Origin: Fluviicola sp.
GTDB lineage: Bacteria; Bacteroidota; Bacteroidia; Flavobacteriales_D; Crocinitomicaceae
DNA length: 64,000 bases
Reading direction: 5' to 3'
Assembly (NCBI GenBank): GCA_029866325.1
Contig: JARWZO010000023.1
Span: forward strand, 94,506 to 158,505
Shown here: in pieces, positions 1 through 7,967 of the stretch
Layout: the number at the start of each line of letters is the position of its first letter
How positions within the stretch are numbered: the first letter of the stretch is position 1
Made by a program: the position numbers and the translations under genes
The notes under the pieces: model-generated
Database searches by the model: none
What the model was told of the DNA's origin: nothing
What the model saw: the letters and a program-made list of their open reading frames with translations, nothing else

Positions 1-1027
1 AATACACTTCGAAATCGTAGGTCATAGCCGAAGCAAAGCCTGTATCTCCTCCACACAAACGTAAAACGCGGTAATGTAAGCCCAATTTTGCCAATAAACC
101 TTTCACATGATCGATCATCTCAGTGAGCGCTTTGTCGGTATTAGTTGGGTGTTCGATGCGTACAATTTCTACTTTATCAAACTGATGCAAACGATTCAAT
201 CCACGCACGTGCGCTCCGTAACTTCCTGCTTCTCTGCGGAAACATGGCGTGTAACCAGTCAATTTGATGGAGAAACTCTCGTCAGGCAACAGCACATCGC
301 GGTAAATATTGGTCAATGGCACTTCCGCTGTTGGAATCATGTACAAATCGTCTTCGGGAATGTAGTACATCTGACCTTCTTTATCGGGCAACTGACCTGT
401 TCCATAAGCACTCGCTTCGTTCACCACGTGAGGCACAATGAATTCTTCGTAACCGGCTTTTTCGGCTTCATCCAGAAAAAACTGAATGAGTGCGCGTTGC
501 AATTTGGCACCTTTTCCGCGGTAAATCGGGAAACCTGCTCCTGTTACTTTTACACCCAGTTCAAAGTCAATAAGGTTGTATTGTTTGGTCAATTCCCAGT
601 GCGGAACAGCGCCTTCATGTAACGGTTTGCGCGTACCCACTTCTTCAACCGTTTCGTTGTCTTCTTCGTTTTTACCTGCTTTCACCAGCGCATTCGGTAC
701 GTTTGGAATCTGGTACAGCAATTCGGTAATGGCTGCTTCCAACTCATCGACCTGTGTTTTCAGCGACGATTCTTCTTGTTTTAATTCGGAAGTTTTTGTT
801 TTGGCAGCTTCTGCTTCGGCAGCTTTCCCTTGACGGAACAAGTCACCGATTTCTTTGGCGATTTTATTCAATTCAGAAGCAATTGATTCCATGCTTGTTT
901 TAGCAGCACGCCACTGCTGATCTTTTTCCAAAACGGCATCGATGGTTTCCGTAACGTCGATGTTGCGTTTCTTCAATCCTTCTATAATTTCGTTCCGCTC
1001 TGCGCGGATGCGTGTCATTTCTAGCAT
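1..1027 (-). CDS. serS: Seryl-tRNA synthetase, C-terminus cut by window edge
   Basis: Class II aminoacyl-tRNA synthetase that charges tRNA-Ser with serine in the cytoplasm. About 342 N-terminal residues are visible; the reading frame runs off base 1 without a stop. It opens MLEMTRIRAERNEI, followed by the long antiparallel coiled-coil arm (about residues 25-100, rich in Lys/Glu/Ala) that binds the tRNA variable arm. The catalytic core follows with PIYRGKGAKLQRAL, TAEVPLTNIYRD and the motif 2 stretch CFRREAGSYGAHVRGL. Motif 3 lies outside the window. The ATG at 1027 is the first in frame and gives the expected N-terminus. rpmA ends 115 bases upstream and is separated by a terminator, so serS probably has its own promoter. 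Confidence 0.95.
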   Translation of the reverse strand, partial: MLEMTRIRAERNEIIEGLKKRNIDVTETIDAVLEKDQQWRAAKTSMESIASELNKIAKEIGDLFRQGKAAEAEAAKTKTSELKQEESSLKTQVDELEAAITELLYQIPNVPNALVKAGKNEEDNETVEEVGTRKPLHEGAVPHWELTKQYNLIDFELGVKVTGAGFPIYRGKGAKLQRALIQFFLDEAEKAGYEEFIVPHVVNEASAYGTGQLPDKEGQMYYIPEDDLYMIPTAEVPLTNIYRDVLLPDESFSIKLTGYTPCFRREAGSYGAHVRGLNRLHQFDKVEIVRIEHPTNTDKALTEMIDHVKGLLAKLGLHYRVLRLCGGDTGFASAMTYDFEVY

Positions 1028-1093
1028 AACAAAAACTTTTAATAGTCAATCGGGATTCCGTTGGTTTCCGAAATTCAGCCCGAAAATAAAAAA

Positions 1094-1119
1094 AGGCGAA
1101 CAACTAATGCTGTTCGCCT
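1094..1119 (-). terminator. Rho-independent terminator after rpmA
   Basis: Read on the minus strand, AGGCGAACA and TTGTTCGCCT form a GC-rich stem, with a run of T following directly. It sits 23 bases past the rpmA stop and closes the rplU-rpmA unit before serS. Confidence 0.85.
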
Positions 1120-1141
1120 ATTCTAAATTATTTCAATTCAA

Positions 1142-1411
1142 TTAAGCCTCAGCAGTTTCAAATGGAACTACCGATACAAACGAACGATTATCTTTTTTCT
1201 TACGGAATTCAACCAAACCGTCAGTCAAAGCAAACAATGTGTGGTCTTTTCCAATACCTACATTGTTTCCAGGGTGGTGTTGAGTACCACGTTGACGAAC
1301 AATAATGTTACCGGAAATAGCAGATTGTCCGCCGAAGATTTTAACTCCCAAACGTTTGCTTTCCGATTCACGACCGTTTTTGGAACTACCGACTCCTTTT
1401 TTATGTGCCAT
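1142..1411 (-). CDS. rpmA: 50S ribosomal protein L27
   Basis: Large-subunit ribosomal protein whose N-terminal tail reaches toward the peptidyl transferase centre. The 89-residue product begins [16 protein letters not shown] and continues with GVKIFGGQ and [15 protein letters not shown], the standard L27 signature. It has no Firmicutes-type N-terminal extension requiring cleavage. It lies 44 bases downstream of rplU in the near-universal rplU-rpmA order, so the two are cotranscribed and end at the hairpin at 1094-1119. The L27 assignment is secure. Confidence 0.97.
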   Translation of the reverse strand: MAHKKGVGSSKNGRESESKRLGVKIFGGQSAISGNIIVRQRGTQHHPGNNVGIGKDHTLFALTDGLVEFRKKKDNRSFVSVVPFETAEA

Positions 1412-1455
1412 GTTCTTTTATTTTTATCCTGTCGGTCTAAACCAACCAGGAAGAT

Positions 1456-1767
1456 TTATCCTTTAATACCTGTAATTGTCAAACTTGTAAATGATTGACG
1501 GTGACCGTTTTGTTTTTGGTAACCTTTTCTGCGTTTTTTGTGGAAAACGATTACAGTTTCACCTTTCACATGTCCATTTACTTCTGCGGAAACCGAAGCT
1601 CCATCTATAGCCGGGGCGCCAATTGTCACTTTTCCTCCGTTGTCTACCAACATCACACGATCAAAATCAAGTTTTGCTCCTGCTTCGGCGTTCAAACGGT
1701 GTACATAGATCTTTTGGTCTTTTTGCACTTTGAATTGCTGCCCTGCTATCTCTACTATTGCGTACAT
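1456..1767 (-). CDS. rplU: 50S ribosomal protein L21
   Basis: Large-subunit ribosomal protein that binds 23S rRNA. The start is set at the ATG at 1767, giving [15 protein letters not shown], which is the canonical L21 N-terminus. The frame stays open 14 codons further upstream, but that stretch has no family similarity and crosses the transcribed leader. The 103-residue protein carries [18 protein letters not shown] near the C-terminus, the conserved basic rRNA-binding segment. It is the first gene of the rplU-rpmA unit; a TATCTTTG box lies 30 bases upstream. Confidence 0.96.
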   Translation of the reverse strand: MYAIVEIAGQQFKVQKDQKIYVHRLNAEAGAKLDFDRVMLVDNGGKVTIGAPAIDGASVSAEVNGHVKGETVIVFHKKRRKGYQKQNGHRQSFTSLTITGIKG

Positions 1768-1797
1768 AACAGTTATTTTAATTATTAAATTGGAGGG

Positions 1798-1805
1798 CAA
1801 AGATA
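1798..1805 (-). promoter_or_regulatory. Bacteroidota -7 box upstream of rplU
   Basis: TATCTTTG on the minus strand fits the Bacteroidota TAnnTTTG -7 element. An upstream TTG about 18 bases away could serve as the -33 element. The predicted leader to the rplU ATG is about 25 bases. Confidence 0.65.
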
Positions 1806-1865
1806 GCAATCTTTTTCAACAATCAATGTTGATAACCTAAAAATTTGCACTCGCTCATTGCTTTT

Positions 1866-3938
1866 CTAGCGCATGACCAAATGAGGCAGTCGTACCTGAC
1901 CTGATTTTCCCTGAGCCAAAATGGTATAATAACCTGTGGCAACGGTTGATAAATCAAGATTGATTGCTGATTGTAAAGGATCAATTGCCATTCGTTTTAC
2001 CAACTGTCCGGCGGCGTCAATGAGCACTACTTCGTTTATTTCTGCCGATTTTTCCCAGGTGATAGTAGCCAAGTCTTGCGACGGATTTGGAAATACCTGT
2101 AATTGAATAACGGCCTGGTCATCCAGTCCCAAAACCGACGGGTGTCCGATGCGGATATTATCCAGGAAGAAATCATTGCCACCTTTACTTTCAAATGAAA
2201 ACTTCACCATCAAATGATCGGTAAGATTGGCAGCTCCATTGATCAATACCGTATCGCTGTTCCATTCGGTAACATCGGCCGGTGTGAATGATGAAACGAG
2301 TGTGTCGGAAATACTAGGCAAGGTTGAAAGTCCGCTGTAATTTTTCTTGATAACCCAGCTATCACCGCAGTTGTTGGAGATGGAAATGCGAAAAAGATCG
2401 GCATCGTTGTTGGTACGCTGTGCATACGCCCAATCGAATGAAATGGCGAAAGTTGTGAGTCCGCTGGCATCAATAGGTTTGGAATAGAAACCGAAAGTGG
2501 CATTTTCTTCAGAGTTGAAGTTGTCAATAGAAAAGGACTGACTGCTCGTGAAACCGACAGGAGCAAATTCCCAGTCATTGAGAGCTGCGCCTTCTTGCAC
2601 AAACCATTTGTTTTGGAACGATGGCTCCGATTCGAAGTCTTCGGTTATACCAACCAATGCACCTGTTGCAGGAATGACCGTTATGTAATCCGTTAAAGTC
2701 AATTCCACCGTATCCGGTCCGTTACTCACCAATAAAGTGACATCATACGTTCCTTCAGCGGTATACGTAACTGTGGTAACAGCGGTGGTCAAACTCGATG
2801 CCGTTGCGCCTTCAAACGACCACAAACGATCTGTAACCCCGTGAAACGAAATATCGGTGAAGTCAACCGGATCTCCGGCACAAACGATGCGTTTTTCTGC
2901 TTCAAAAAGTGCGGCACATAAAACATAATTGGCACTATCGGTTCCTGTAGCGGCGAGGTTTGCGGGTTGCCACAAGTTGTTGCGATTAGCAACGGGCGAA
3001 TTGAGTGCGGCGTGCATGCGTTGTTTTTGTCCTTCGGTAAACATGCGGGCACAGTAGGCATAATCCATGTAATTCTGCACGTTTTCGATTACACCACATG
3101 CTTGAGCATTGAGGTTGCAGCTTGACCAACCGATGGAATTGGGTGTATCCACTACGTCATCATCATACGCGCAATTTCCGGCATCACCAACCGGTAAGTA
3201 TGGAAAACCAGGTACGTTATTTCCGCCCCAAATGTGGTATAGATTTAAGTAATGTCCAATTTCATGGGAAAGAACGGTTCGTCTAAAATAATCGGATGTT
3301 CCGATAGTTCCAACGTAGCTGTGTTGCATCACAATTCCATCCCATTCCGGAATCGTATCGGCTACAGGAGGCATTAATGCATGACCGGCCAATCCTGCAG
3401 CGCCAATACAAACGTAAATATTCAGGTATCTATCCGGAGGCCATTGAATGAGGCTTTTTACCTGATGATCGCCAATATAACTCAACAATGAAGGTGTACG
3501 GGTGATTCCGTTGGTACAGTTTCCATTTGGGTCGATTTGCGCTAGGCGAATTTCAATCTGCGCATCGGCAGCTATGGATTGGAAGGGGCTCACGATATCC
3601 GACGTATCGGCATTGAGCTTGCGGTATTGAATGTTTACTTGCTCAATGGCATCGAAGATTTGCTCATCACTGATGTTTTCAATTCCATAATTGTGAATGA
3701 CATGAAACACAACCGGAATAATATAAGTTGCTCCCGATTTCGGATGCGCGGCCTGCAAATACTCACTGGTGTATACTTGTAAGCGCTCATGCGCCCGCTG
3801 GATGCCTTCGTTGTACTCGGGATGTTGTTGAAACAGCTGTTGGTGCATTTCGTCGGTTCCGCAATGCAGGTGTTCCTGAGAGAAGAAAGAAGAGATGCTA
3901 ACGCTTGTGAAAGCGATCAGTAGGAGTAATTGTTTCAT
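1866..3938 (-). CDS. Secreted M43 (pappalysin-like) zinc metallopeptidase with PKD and T9SS sorting domains
   Basis: A 690-residue secreted protein. Residues 1-20 are a signal peptide ending before QEHLHC. The zinc site HEIGHYLNLYH lies at about 225-235 (HExxHxxxxxH; Asn takes the place of the usual Gly), and the Met-turn region NYMDYAYC follows, which together define the M43 pappalysin family. A PKD-like domain (about 350-430, DPVDFTDIS and YDVTLLVSNG) and a jelly-roll-like region (about 440-600) come next. A T9SS type A sorting domain (about 615-690, LQVFPNPSQD to GYYTILAQG) closes the protein. The family cleaves peptide bonds, but the substrate is unknown. Flanking genes are unrelated, so it is probably monocistronic. 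Confidence 0.88.
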   Translation of the reverse strand: MKQLLLLIAFTSVSISSFFSQEHLHCGTDEMHQQLFQQHPEYNEGIQRAHERLQVYTSEYLQAAHPKSGATYIIPVVFHVIHNYGIENISDEQIFDAIEQVNIQYRKLNADTSDIVSPFQSIAADAQIEIRLAQIDPNGNCTNGITRTPSLLSYIGDHQVKSLIQWPPDRYLNIYVCIGAAGLAGHALMPPVADTIPEWDGIVMQHSYVGTIGTSDYFRRTVLSHEIGHYLNLYHIWGGNNVPGFPYLPVGDAGNCAYDDDVVDTPNSIGWSSCNLNAQACGVIENVQNYMDYAYCARMFTEGQKQRMHAALNSPVANRNNLWQPANLAATGTDSANYVLCAALFEAEKRIVCAGDPVDFTDISFHGVTDRLWSFEGATASSLTTAVTTVTYTAEGTYDVTLLVSNGPDTVELTLTDYITVIPATGALVGITEDFESEPSFQNKWFVQEGAALNDWEFAPVGFTSSQSFSIDNFNSEENATFGFYSKPIDASGLTTFAISFDWAYAQRTNNDADLFRISISNNCGDSWVIKKNYSGLSTLPSISDTLVSSFTPADVTEWNSDTVLINGAANLTDHLMVKFSFESKGGNDFFLDNIRIGHPSVLGLDDQAVIQLQVFPNPSQDLATITWEKSAEINEVVLIDAAGQLVKRMAIDPLQSAINLDLSTVATGYYTILAQGKSGQVRLPHLVMR

Positions 3939-4083
3939 AACGGATTGATAATGCGAGGTAAATATAGGCTTCGTGTGGCGAATAGTAAAGGATAAAATGA
4001 AAAAGTTGGCTGCTACTAAACTTAGATTAAGTTACATTCCACTTTTTTCCAAAGCAAAAAAAGTGGAGCAAAAATGCTTTGCA

Positions 4084-4255
4084 CCATTCCAAGCCGCTTG
4101 CCAAAAATGGCTCTTTCTGTGTTTTAAGGTCAAAAGTGGCAGATCAGGATCTGAAACGCAACGCACAGCAGATTTGGCAATCGCTGTACGTTTTAGCGCT
4201 TTTGACAAAACACAACGAAACAGCCATTTTTTTTGGCTTCGCTTCCTTGAATGGC
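4084..4255. repeat. Long imperfect inverted repeat in the 3939-4396 gap
   Basis: The gap between the M43 gene and the small membrane protein is dominated by one long fold-back. The left half (CCATTCCAAG.CCGCTTGCC...TGGCT...GTGTTTT..GTCAAAAG) matches the reverse complement of the right half almost throughout, down to a turn near 4170. A separate short inverted repeat (TCCACTTTTT/AAAAAGTGGA) lies just outside at 4036-4066. Open frames cross it on both strands but show no protein signature. This could be a non-autonomous mobile element relic or a large intergenic hairpin. Confidence 0.7.
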
Positions 4256-4340
4256 GCGTGGTCCGCAAAAATAATTTGTTGTTAATAATTACGGTTTACA
4301 GTACCGAATAGATAATGATTGAAAACCATTTTAAAACAAA

Positions 4341-4372
4341 AACGCCTTACTTACCGAAGTAAATAAGACGTT
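4341..4372 (-). terminator. Terminator of the small membrane protein gene
   Basis: On the minus strand AACGTCTTATTTAC and GTAAGTAAGGCGTT form a long stem with a TTCG-like loop, followed by a T-rich tail (TTTTGTTTT). It begins about 25 bases after the stop at 4397. Confidence 0.8.
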
Positions 4373-4396
4373 CAATTATCTTCAGGGAAGAGAAAC

Positions 4397-4561
4397 TTAG
4401 TTTGCTTCTTCTTCGTCTTTTTCAAAAACTTTCTTCGGGCGAAGTTGTTGCATGATACCCAAGTGAATCCAGTAAGGAACAATGAATCCTAATAAAAACA
4501 ATAGCATCCAAAAGGCCATTCCACCAATTAAAAGAAACAATACGATTCCAAAAACACTCAT
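4397..4561 (-). CDS. Small single-pass membrane protein, unknown function
   Basis: This 54-codon reading frame begins MSVFGIVLFLLIGGMAF and ends KVFEKDEEEAN. One hydrophobic segment spans about residues 3-33, followed by a short cytoplasm-like tail of basic then acidic residues (QQLRPKKVFEKDEEE). I do not recognise a family. Support comes from a clean ATG, a protein-like membrane/charged layout, and a strong terminator directly downstream. A divergent or upstream partner is not evident. It may be a small envelope or accessory protein. Confidence 0.65.
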   Translation of the reverse strand: MSVFGIVLFLLIGGMAFWMLLFLLGFIVPYWIHLGIMQQLRPKKVFEKDEEEAN

Positions 4562-4685
4562 CTCGGTTGTTATTTAATGTTCAACTTTCGAGGGTAAAAG
4601 TAGCAATAAAATTAAAATGACGAAATAATTGTTGGTAGAATAAACACAGATTCTATGTGCTACGAATTACACTTCATCCTGTCTA

Positions 4686-4718
4686 CCACAGATGCGCAGA
4701 TTTTTGCGTTCCTAACGG
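4686..4718. repeat. 33-bp dispersed repeat, copy 1
   Basis: CCACAGATGCGCAG through CCTAACGG. The reverse complement recurs at 58583-58615 with 32 of 33 bases identical. It lies in the otherwise featureless gap 4562-4775. Confidence 0.75.
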
Positions 4719-4775
4719 AAGCGCTTGAAGCAGGCTAATTGACTCATATTCAACCATACAATGAATCAATGTCGT

Positions 4776-5153
4776 TCAAGTTAATCTCCACGGCGGATTT
4801 AAGCGGTTTTCGCCGGCATGGTAAATCAGCAATTGATTTCCGTCGGGGTCTTTTAAACGGGCTTCGCGCCACAGCCATGGTTGATCGGTGGCTTGTTCTT
4901 CGAATACAATTCCTGCTGTTTCCAGTTTTACTACTTCTTCTGCCACGTTTTCCACTTCGAAGTAAATCCAGATGCCATCACCGGAAGGCAATTCGGTTAC
5001 CAGATGCAGTGAAAAAGTAGTACCGCCATCGGGACAAACGAATCGCGCATAATGATCGTTGGAATGTACGATGAGTTGTAAACCGAGAGTTTGGTAAAAC
5101 GCAATGGATCTTTCGAGATCCAAAACGGGAATGGTAACCTGATTTAAATTCAT
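4776..5153 (-). CDS. VOC-superfamily (glyoxalase/dioxygenase-like) protein
   Basis: A 125-residue single-domain protein of the vicinal oxygen chelate fold. The start MNLNQVTIPVLDLERSIAFY at 5153 gives the typical first strand and helix; nine codons upstream are open but unlike the family. Also visible are GLQLIVHSNDHYARFVCPDGG, SGDGIWIYFEVE and the C-terminal ARLKDPDGNQLLIYHAGENR, where the Asp-Pro-Asp-Gly-Asn turn is characteristic. Members include glyoxalases, antibiotic-binding proteins and dioxygenases, and the substrate cannot be told from sequence. It ends about 137 bases before the pbpC stop region with a repeat between, so it is probably a separate unit. Confidence 0.82.
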   Translation of the reverse strand: MNLNQVTIPVLDLERSIAFYQTLGLQLIVHSNDHYARFVCPDGGTTFSLHLVTELPSGDGIWIYFEVENVAEEVVKLETAGIVFEEQATDQPWLWREARLKDPDGNQLLIYHAGENRLNPPWRLT

Positions 5154-5244
5154 GTAACAAAAATACCCCCTGATTACCAAATTTCACATTATTAATAACC
5201 CTTTTTTTAGCCACGAATGGAGTGCTAGACTCTACTTTTAAAGT

Positions 5245-5276
5245 CCTCCCCCTCAATCCCCCTCCAAAGGGGGAGG
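5245..5276. repeat. C/G-rich inverted repeat between the VOC gene and pbpC
   Basis: CCTCCCCCT and AGGGGGAGG form 9-bp perfect arms around an ATCCCCCTCC-containing loop. It has no T-run, so it is not a standard terminator. Confidence 0.6.
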
Positions 5277-5289
5277 CTGGTTCCTCCTA

Positions 5290-7668
5290 CTATTTTTGGG
5301 TTTTCGAAGAACCAATAACCTCAAAATTGACGGTTGAGGAAATGCCGTTTTCGTCAATAAGTTTGAGAGTGTGCGCTCCGATTGGCGGATTCAGCGAAAA
5401 CTGATGCACGTCTTTGGTTTCACCTAAATAATAATCATCTAAATGCCAATAAATGCGGGTGGTGCTTTTGCGATGTCCGGCTTCGAAAATGACTTTCCCA
5501 GGTTGACCGTCAACCGTTATAGGTACATAGATTTTGCTTCCTGCTTTCGGGTAAACAATGTGTAGCGAACCATCGGCAATCTTGGCTAGGCATTCGGGCT
5601 TGAAATCGGGTAAAATGGTATAGTTGGGGTGATTCAACGCATAATACCGCTCAATAACAGGTGGCAATACAAACCGGTTCACACGCTGCATTTCGAAGAC
5701 ACTGGCGCATTCACTATCCACCCGATAGGTTCCGGTTTTGTCAAGAAACACGCGTTGATGATACGGACAAACGATTGTTTTTAGGCACGTTGCCGGAATG
5801 CGTTTTCGGATAACATCATTACAATATTCACCCGCACGATGACCGCTTTCACGGCAAATAGCAACGGTTTTCATGTGCTTTTTTGGAGCACTGAACCAAT
5901 GATCGGCCTGCGGTAATTGACGGAATACATCAAATAATAATGGTGCGGCGGCTTTTACGCCTGTGAGTCCCGGTCGACCTTCACCGTCGGCATTGCCGAT
6001 CCAAACAGATACTACATATTTCGGCGTCACACCCACCGCCCATGCATCTCTAAATCCGAAACTGGTTCCGGTTTTCCAGGCTATTTTCTGGGAAGAACTG
6101 AAAATTTTCCAGTTGTTGTCTTCGTCGGGGCGGTTGACCTCAATCATGGCATCGAAGGTGGTGTAAATGCAAGCGCGATCTGTTAATACGGCGGTTGACG
6201 GAATTTCGCGAATCTCTTTTTTGATTGCTCCAATCGATCTACGTTTCCCGAATTTCAGTTCCTGCGCCATTTGTGTGTAAACCGAATTGAGATCAAACAG
6301 CTTCACCTCTGCTCCACCTAAGATGAGTGAAAGTCCGTAATGCTGAGCCGATTGGTGAATGGTCGTGAAGCCGTATTCCCGAAGATCATCGCGGAATTTG
6401 GTGACACCATAGTTTTCCAACAAATGCACCATCGGGATATTCAAACTTCTGGAAAGCGCTTGATTGGCGGGCACTGCGCCATCAAATTGCCCTGAATAAT
6501 TTTTGGGTGAAAAACTCCCGAACTGCGACGGAACATCGGTGATCAGCATAGAAGGCGTCAGTTGCCCCGATTCCAGACATTTTGCATACAGTAAAGGTTT
6601 CAGAATACTACCGGTGCTTCGCGGAGCCATGATACAATTCACATTTCCGGCATATTCTTCTTCGGTAGTAGCTGTATTTCCAACATAGGCTAAAATTTCT
6701 CCGGTATTCACATCCGTTACCATTACGGCGCCGTTCATGATGCGGTTGTCGCTTAGAATTTGGTGGTGCAGCTGCAATTGATGCAACGCTTTTTCCTGTA
6801 TGTCCTTTTGAAGGGTACAAACGATGCGTTCACCTTTGTGTCCTTCGACGATTAATCGATCCAGTAAATGTGGCGCCAAGTGTGGAACAGGAACAGGCTT
6901 TTCAGGTAGCGGTTCAGTGAGGGCTAATTCATATTCTGTTTTATTCAAGGTGCCATTTTCGAAAAGGTAACGCAGTAAGCGATTGCGTTTCTTGAGCAAC
7001 AAATCGTGATTTTTTCCGGGATAAATAAGTCCCGGAGCGTTTGGAAGCACCGCCAATGTAGCGCTTTCGGCCCAACTGAGCTGATGTGCGCTTCGTCCGA
7101 AATATCGCCAGGCAGCAGCATCGAGACCAACCACATTGTTTCCGAAAGGAGCGTGTGAAGCATAGAGCGCCAGAATCTCACCTTTACTGTAACGCCATTC
7201 GATGCGGGTTGCCAGAATCATTTCCAGCAGTTTTTCGCTGTACGTTCTCGGTGGGTTTTTACGCATGATTCGCGCCAGTTGCATGGTAATGGTGCTTCCT
7301 CCGCTTACGATTTTGTCACTTTTCGAATTTTGAAGAATTGCCCGACCAATACCTTTTACGCTAATGCCAATATGACTGTGAAAGTTGCGGTCTTCGAATG
7401 CGATAATGCAGGTTGCCATTTTGGGCGGAACGTATTTTGTTTCGGGGAATCGCCATTGTCCGTCGTCAGCTATACGAGCTCCCAATAAATTTCCGTTGCG
7501 GTCTACCAAAACGGTGGAAGTGCTATCATGAAACAGTTGATCTGGTAAGCATTGCGCATACCAAATGAGGAAAATGGTCAGTAATACTAACTGAATGCGC
7601 CTTCTATTTTTTTTGGTCCGCTTACGCCATTCACGGTAACGTTTCCATTGATTGATGATTCGTTTCAT
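5290..7668 (-). CDS. pbpC: Penicillin-binding protein 1C (bifunctional glycosyltransferase/transpeptidase)
   Basis: Inner-membrane peptidoglycan synthase of 792 residues. A basic N-terminus is followed by one membrane anchor (about 25-40). The GT51 glycosyltransferase domain shows EDRNF (92-96) and GGSTITMQLAR (from 123). The transpeptidase domain has the SxxK motif in STGSILKP, a SxN in SRSLNIP and KTGTSFGF. The C-terminal tail (about 700-790) matches the PBP1C-specific C-terminal domain in layout, with YPKAGSKIYVP and NPPIGAHTLKLIDENG. PBP1C genes are often next to an alpha-2-macroglobulin gene; none is seen here. The gene is divergent from the sensor kinase downstream of it on the plus strand. 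Confidence 0.92.
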   Translation of the reverse strand: MKRIINQWKRYREWRKRTKKNRRRIQLVLLTIFLIWYAQCLPDQLFHDSTSTVLVDRNGNLLGARIADDGQWRFPETKYVPPKMATCIIAFEDRNFHSHIGISVKGIGRAILQNSKSDKIVSGGSTITMQLARIMRKNPPRTYSEKLLEMILATRIEWRYSKGEILALYASHAPFGNNVVGLDAAAWRYFGRSAHQLSWAESATLAVLPNAPGLIYPGKNHDLLLKKRNRLLRYLFENGTLNKTEYELALTEPLPEKPVPVPHLAPHLLDRLIVEGHKGERIVCTLQKDIQEKALHQLQLHHQILSDNRIMNGAVMVTDVNTGEILAYVGNTATTEEEYAGNVNCIMAPRSTGSILKPLLYAKCLESGQLTPSMLITDVPSQFGSFSPKNYSGQFDGAVPANQALSRSLNIPMVHLLENYGVTKFRDDLREYGFTTIHQSAQHYGLSLILGGAEVKLFDLNSVYTQMAQELKFGKRRSIGAIKKEIREIPSTAVLTDRACIYTTFDAMIEVNRPDEDNNWKIFSSSQKIAWKTGTSFGFRDAWAVGVTPKYVVSVWIGNADGEGRPGLTGVKAAAPLLFDVFRQLPQADHWFSAPKKHMKTVAICRESGHRAGEYCNDVIRKRIPATCLKTIVCPYHQRVFLDKTGTYRVDSECASVFEMQRVNRFVLPPVIERYYALNHPNYTILPDFKPECLAKIADGSLHIVYPKAGSKIYVPITVDGQPGKVIFEAGHRKSTTRIYWHLDDYYLGETKDVHQFSLNPPIGAHTLKLIDENGISSTVNFEVIGSSKTQK

Positions 7669-7866
7669 GCTGCTCCCTATAATTCTAAGGTGAACTTAAT
7701 TTCAATCCGAAAAAGTTGATAGCTCACTTTATTATTCGCAGTGGTTTAGGTGAAAACCGTTAGGGTTGGTTGATTAAGCAATCGGGTAGAATTGTATTGT
7801 TAGGAGGATTTTTGTTCTTGTTTTTTAGCAAAAAACCTGTTTATATAATTGATTTACAATGGTTTA

Positions 7867-7896
7867 AATTCGGTAATCCCGCAATATTACTGAATT
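7867..7896. repeat. CCCGCAAT-loop palindromic repeat, copy A
   Basis: AATTCGGTAAT-CCCGCAAT-ATTACTGAATT, a hairpin with 11-bp arms and one mismatch. Related copies are at 54038-54069 and 54580-54609. This copy lies about 70 bases upstream of the kinase start. Confidence 0.75.
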
Positions 7897-7967
7897 TTTT
7901 CATTGCAGATTTTCACCCGTTTTTTCCGCTAAAACAGTACATTAGCACCACAAACAAACCCCATCCA

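Noticed and set aside
3973..4311. Open frames on both strands across the long fold-back
   Set aside because: Composition mirrors the inverted repeat, there is no family pattern, and the two strands give equally open frames, as expected from a palindromic sequence.
5245..5276. C/G-rich hairpin as pbpC terminator
   Set aside because: There is no T-run on either strand at the right place.
7770..7967. N-terminal extension of the sensor kinase from the ATG at 7770
   Set aside because: It would run through palindrome copy A and place a second hydrophobic stretch before a perfectly good signal peptide at the TTG 7968.
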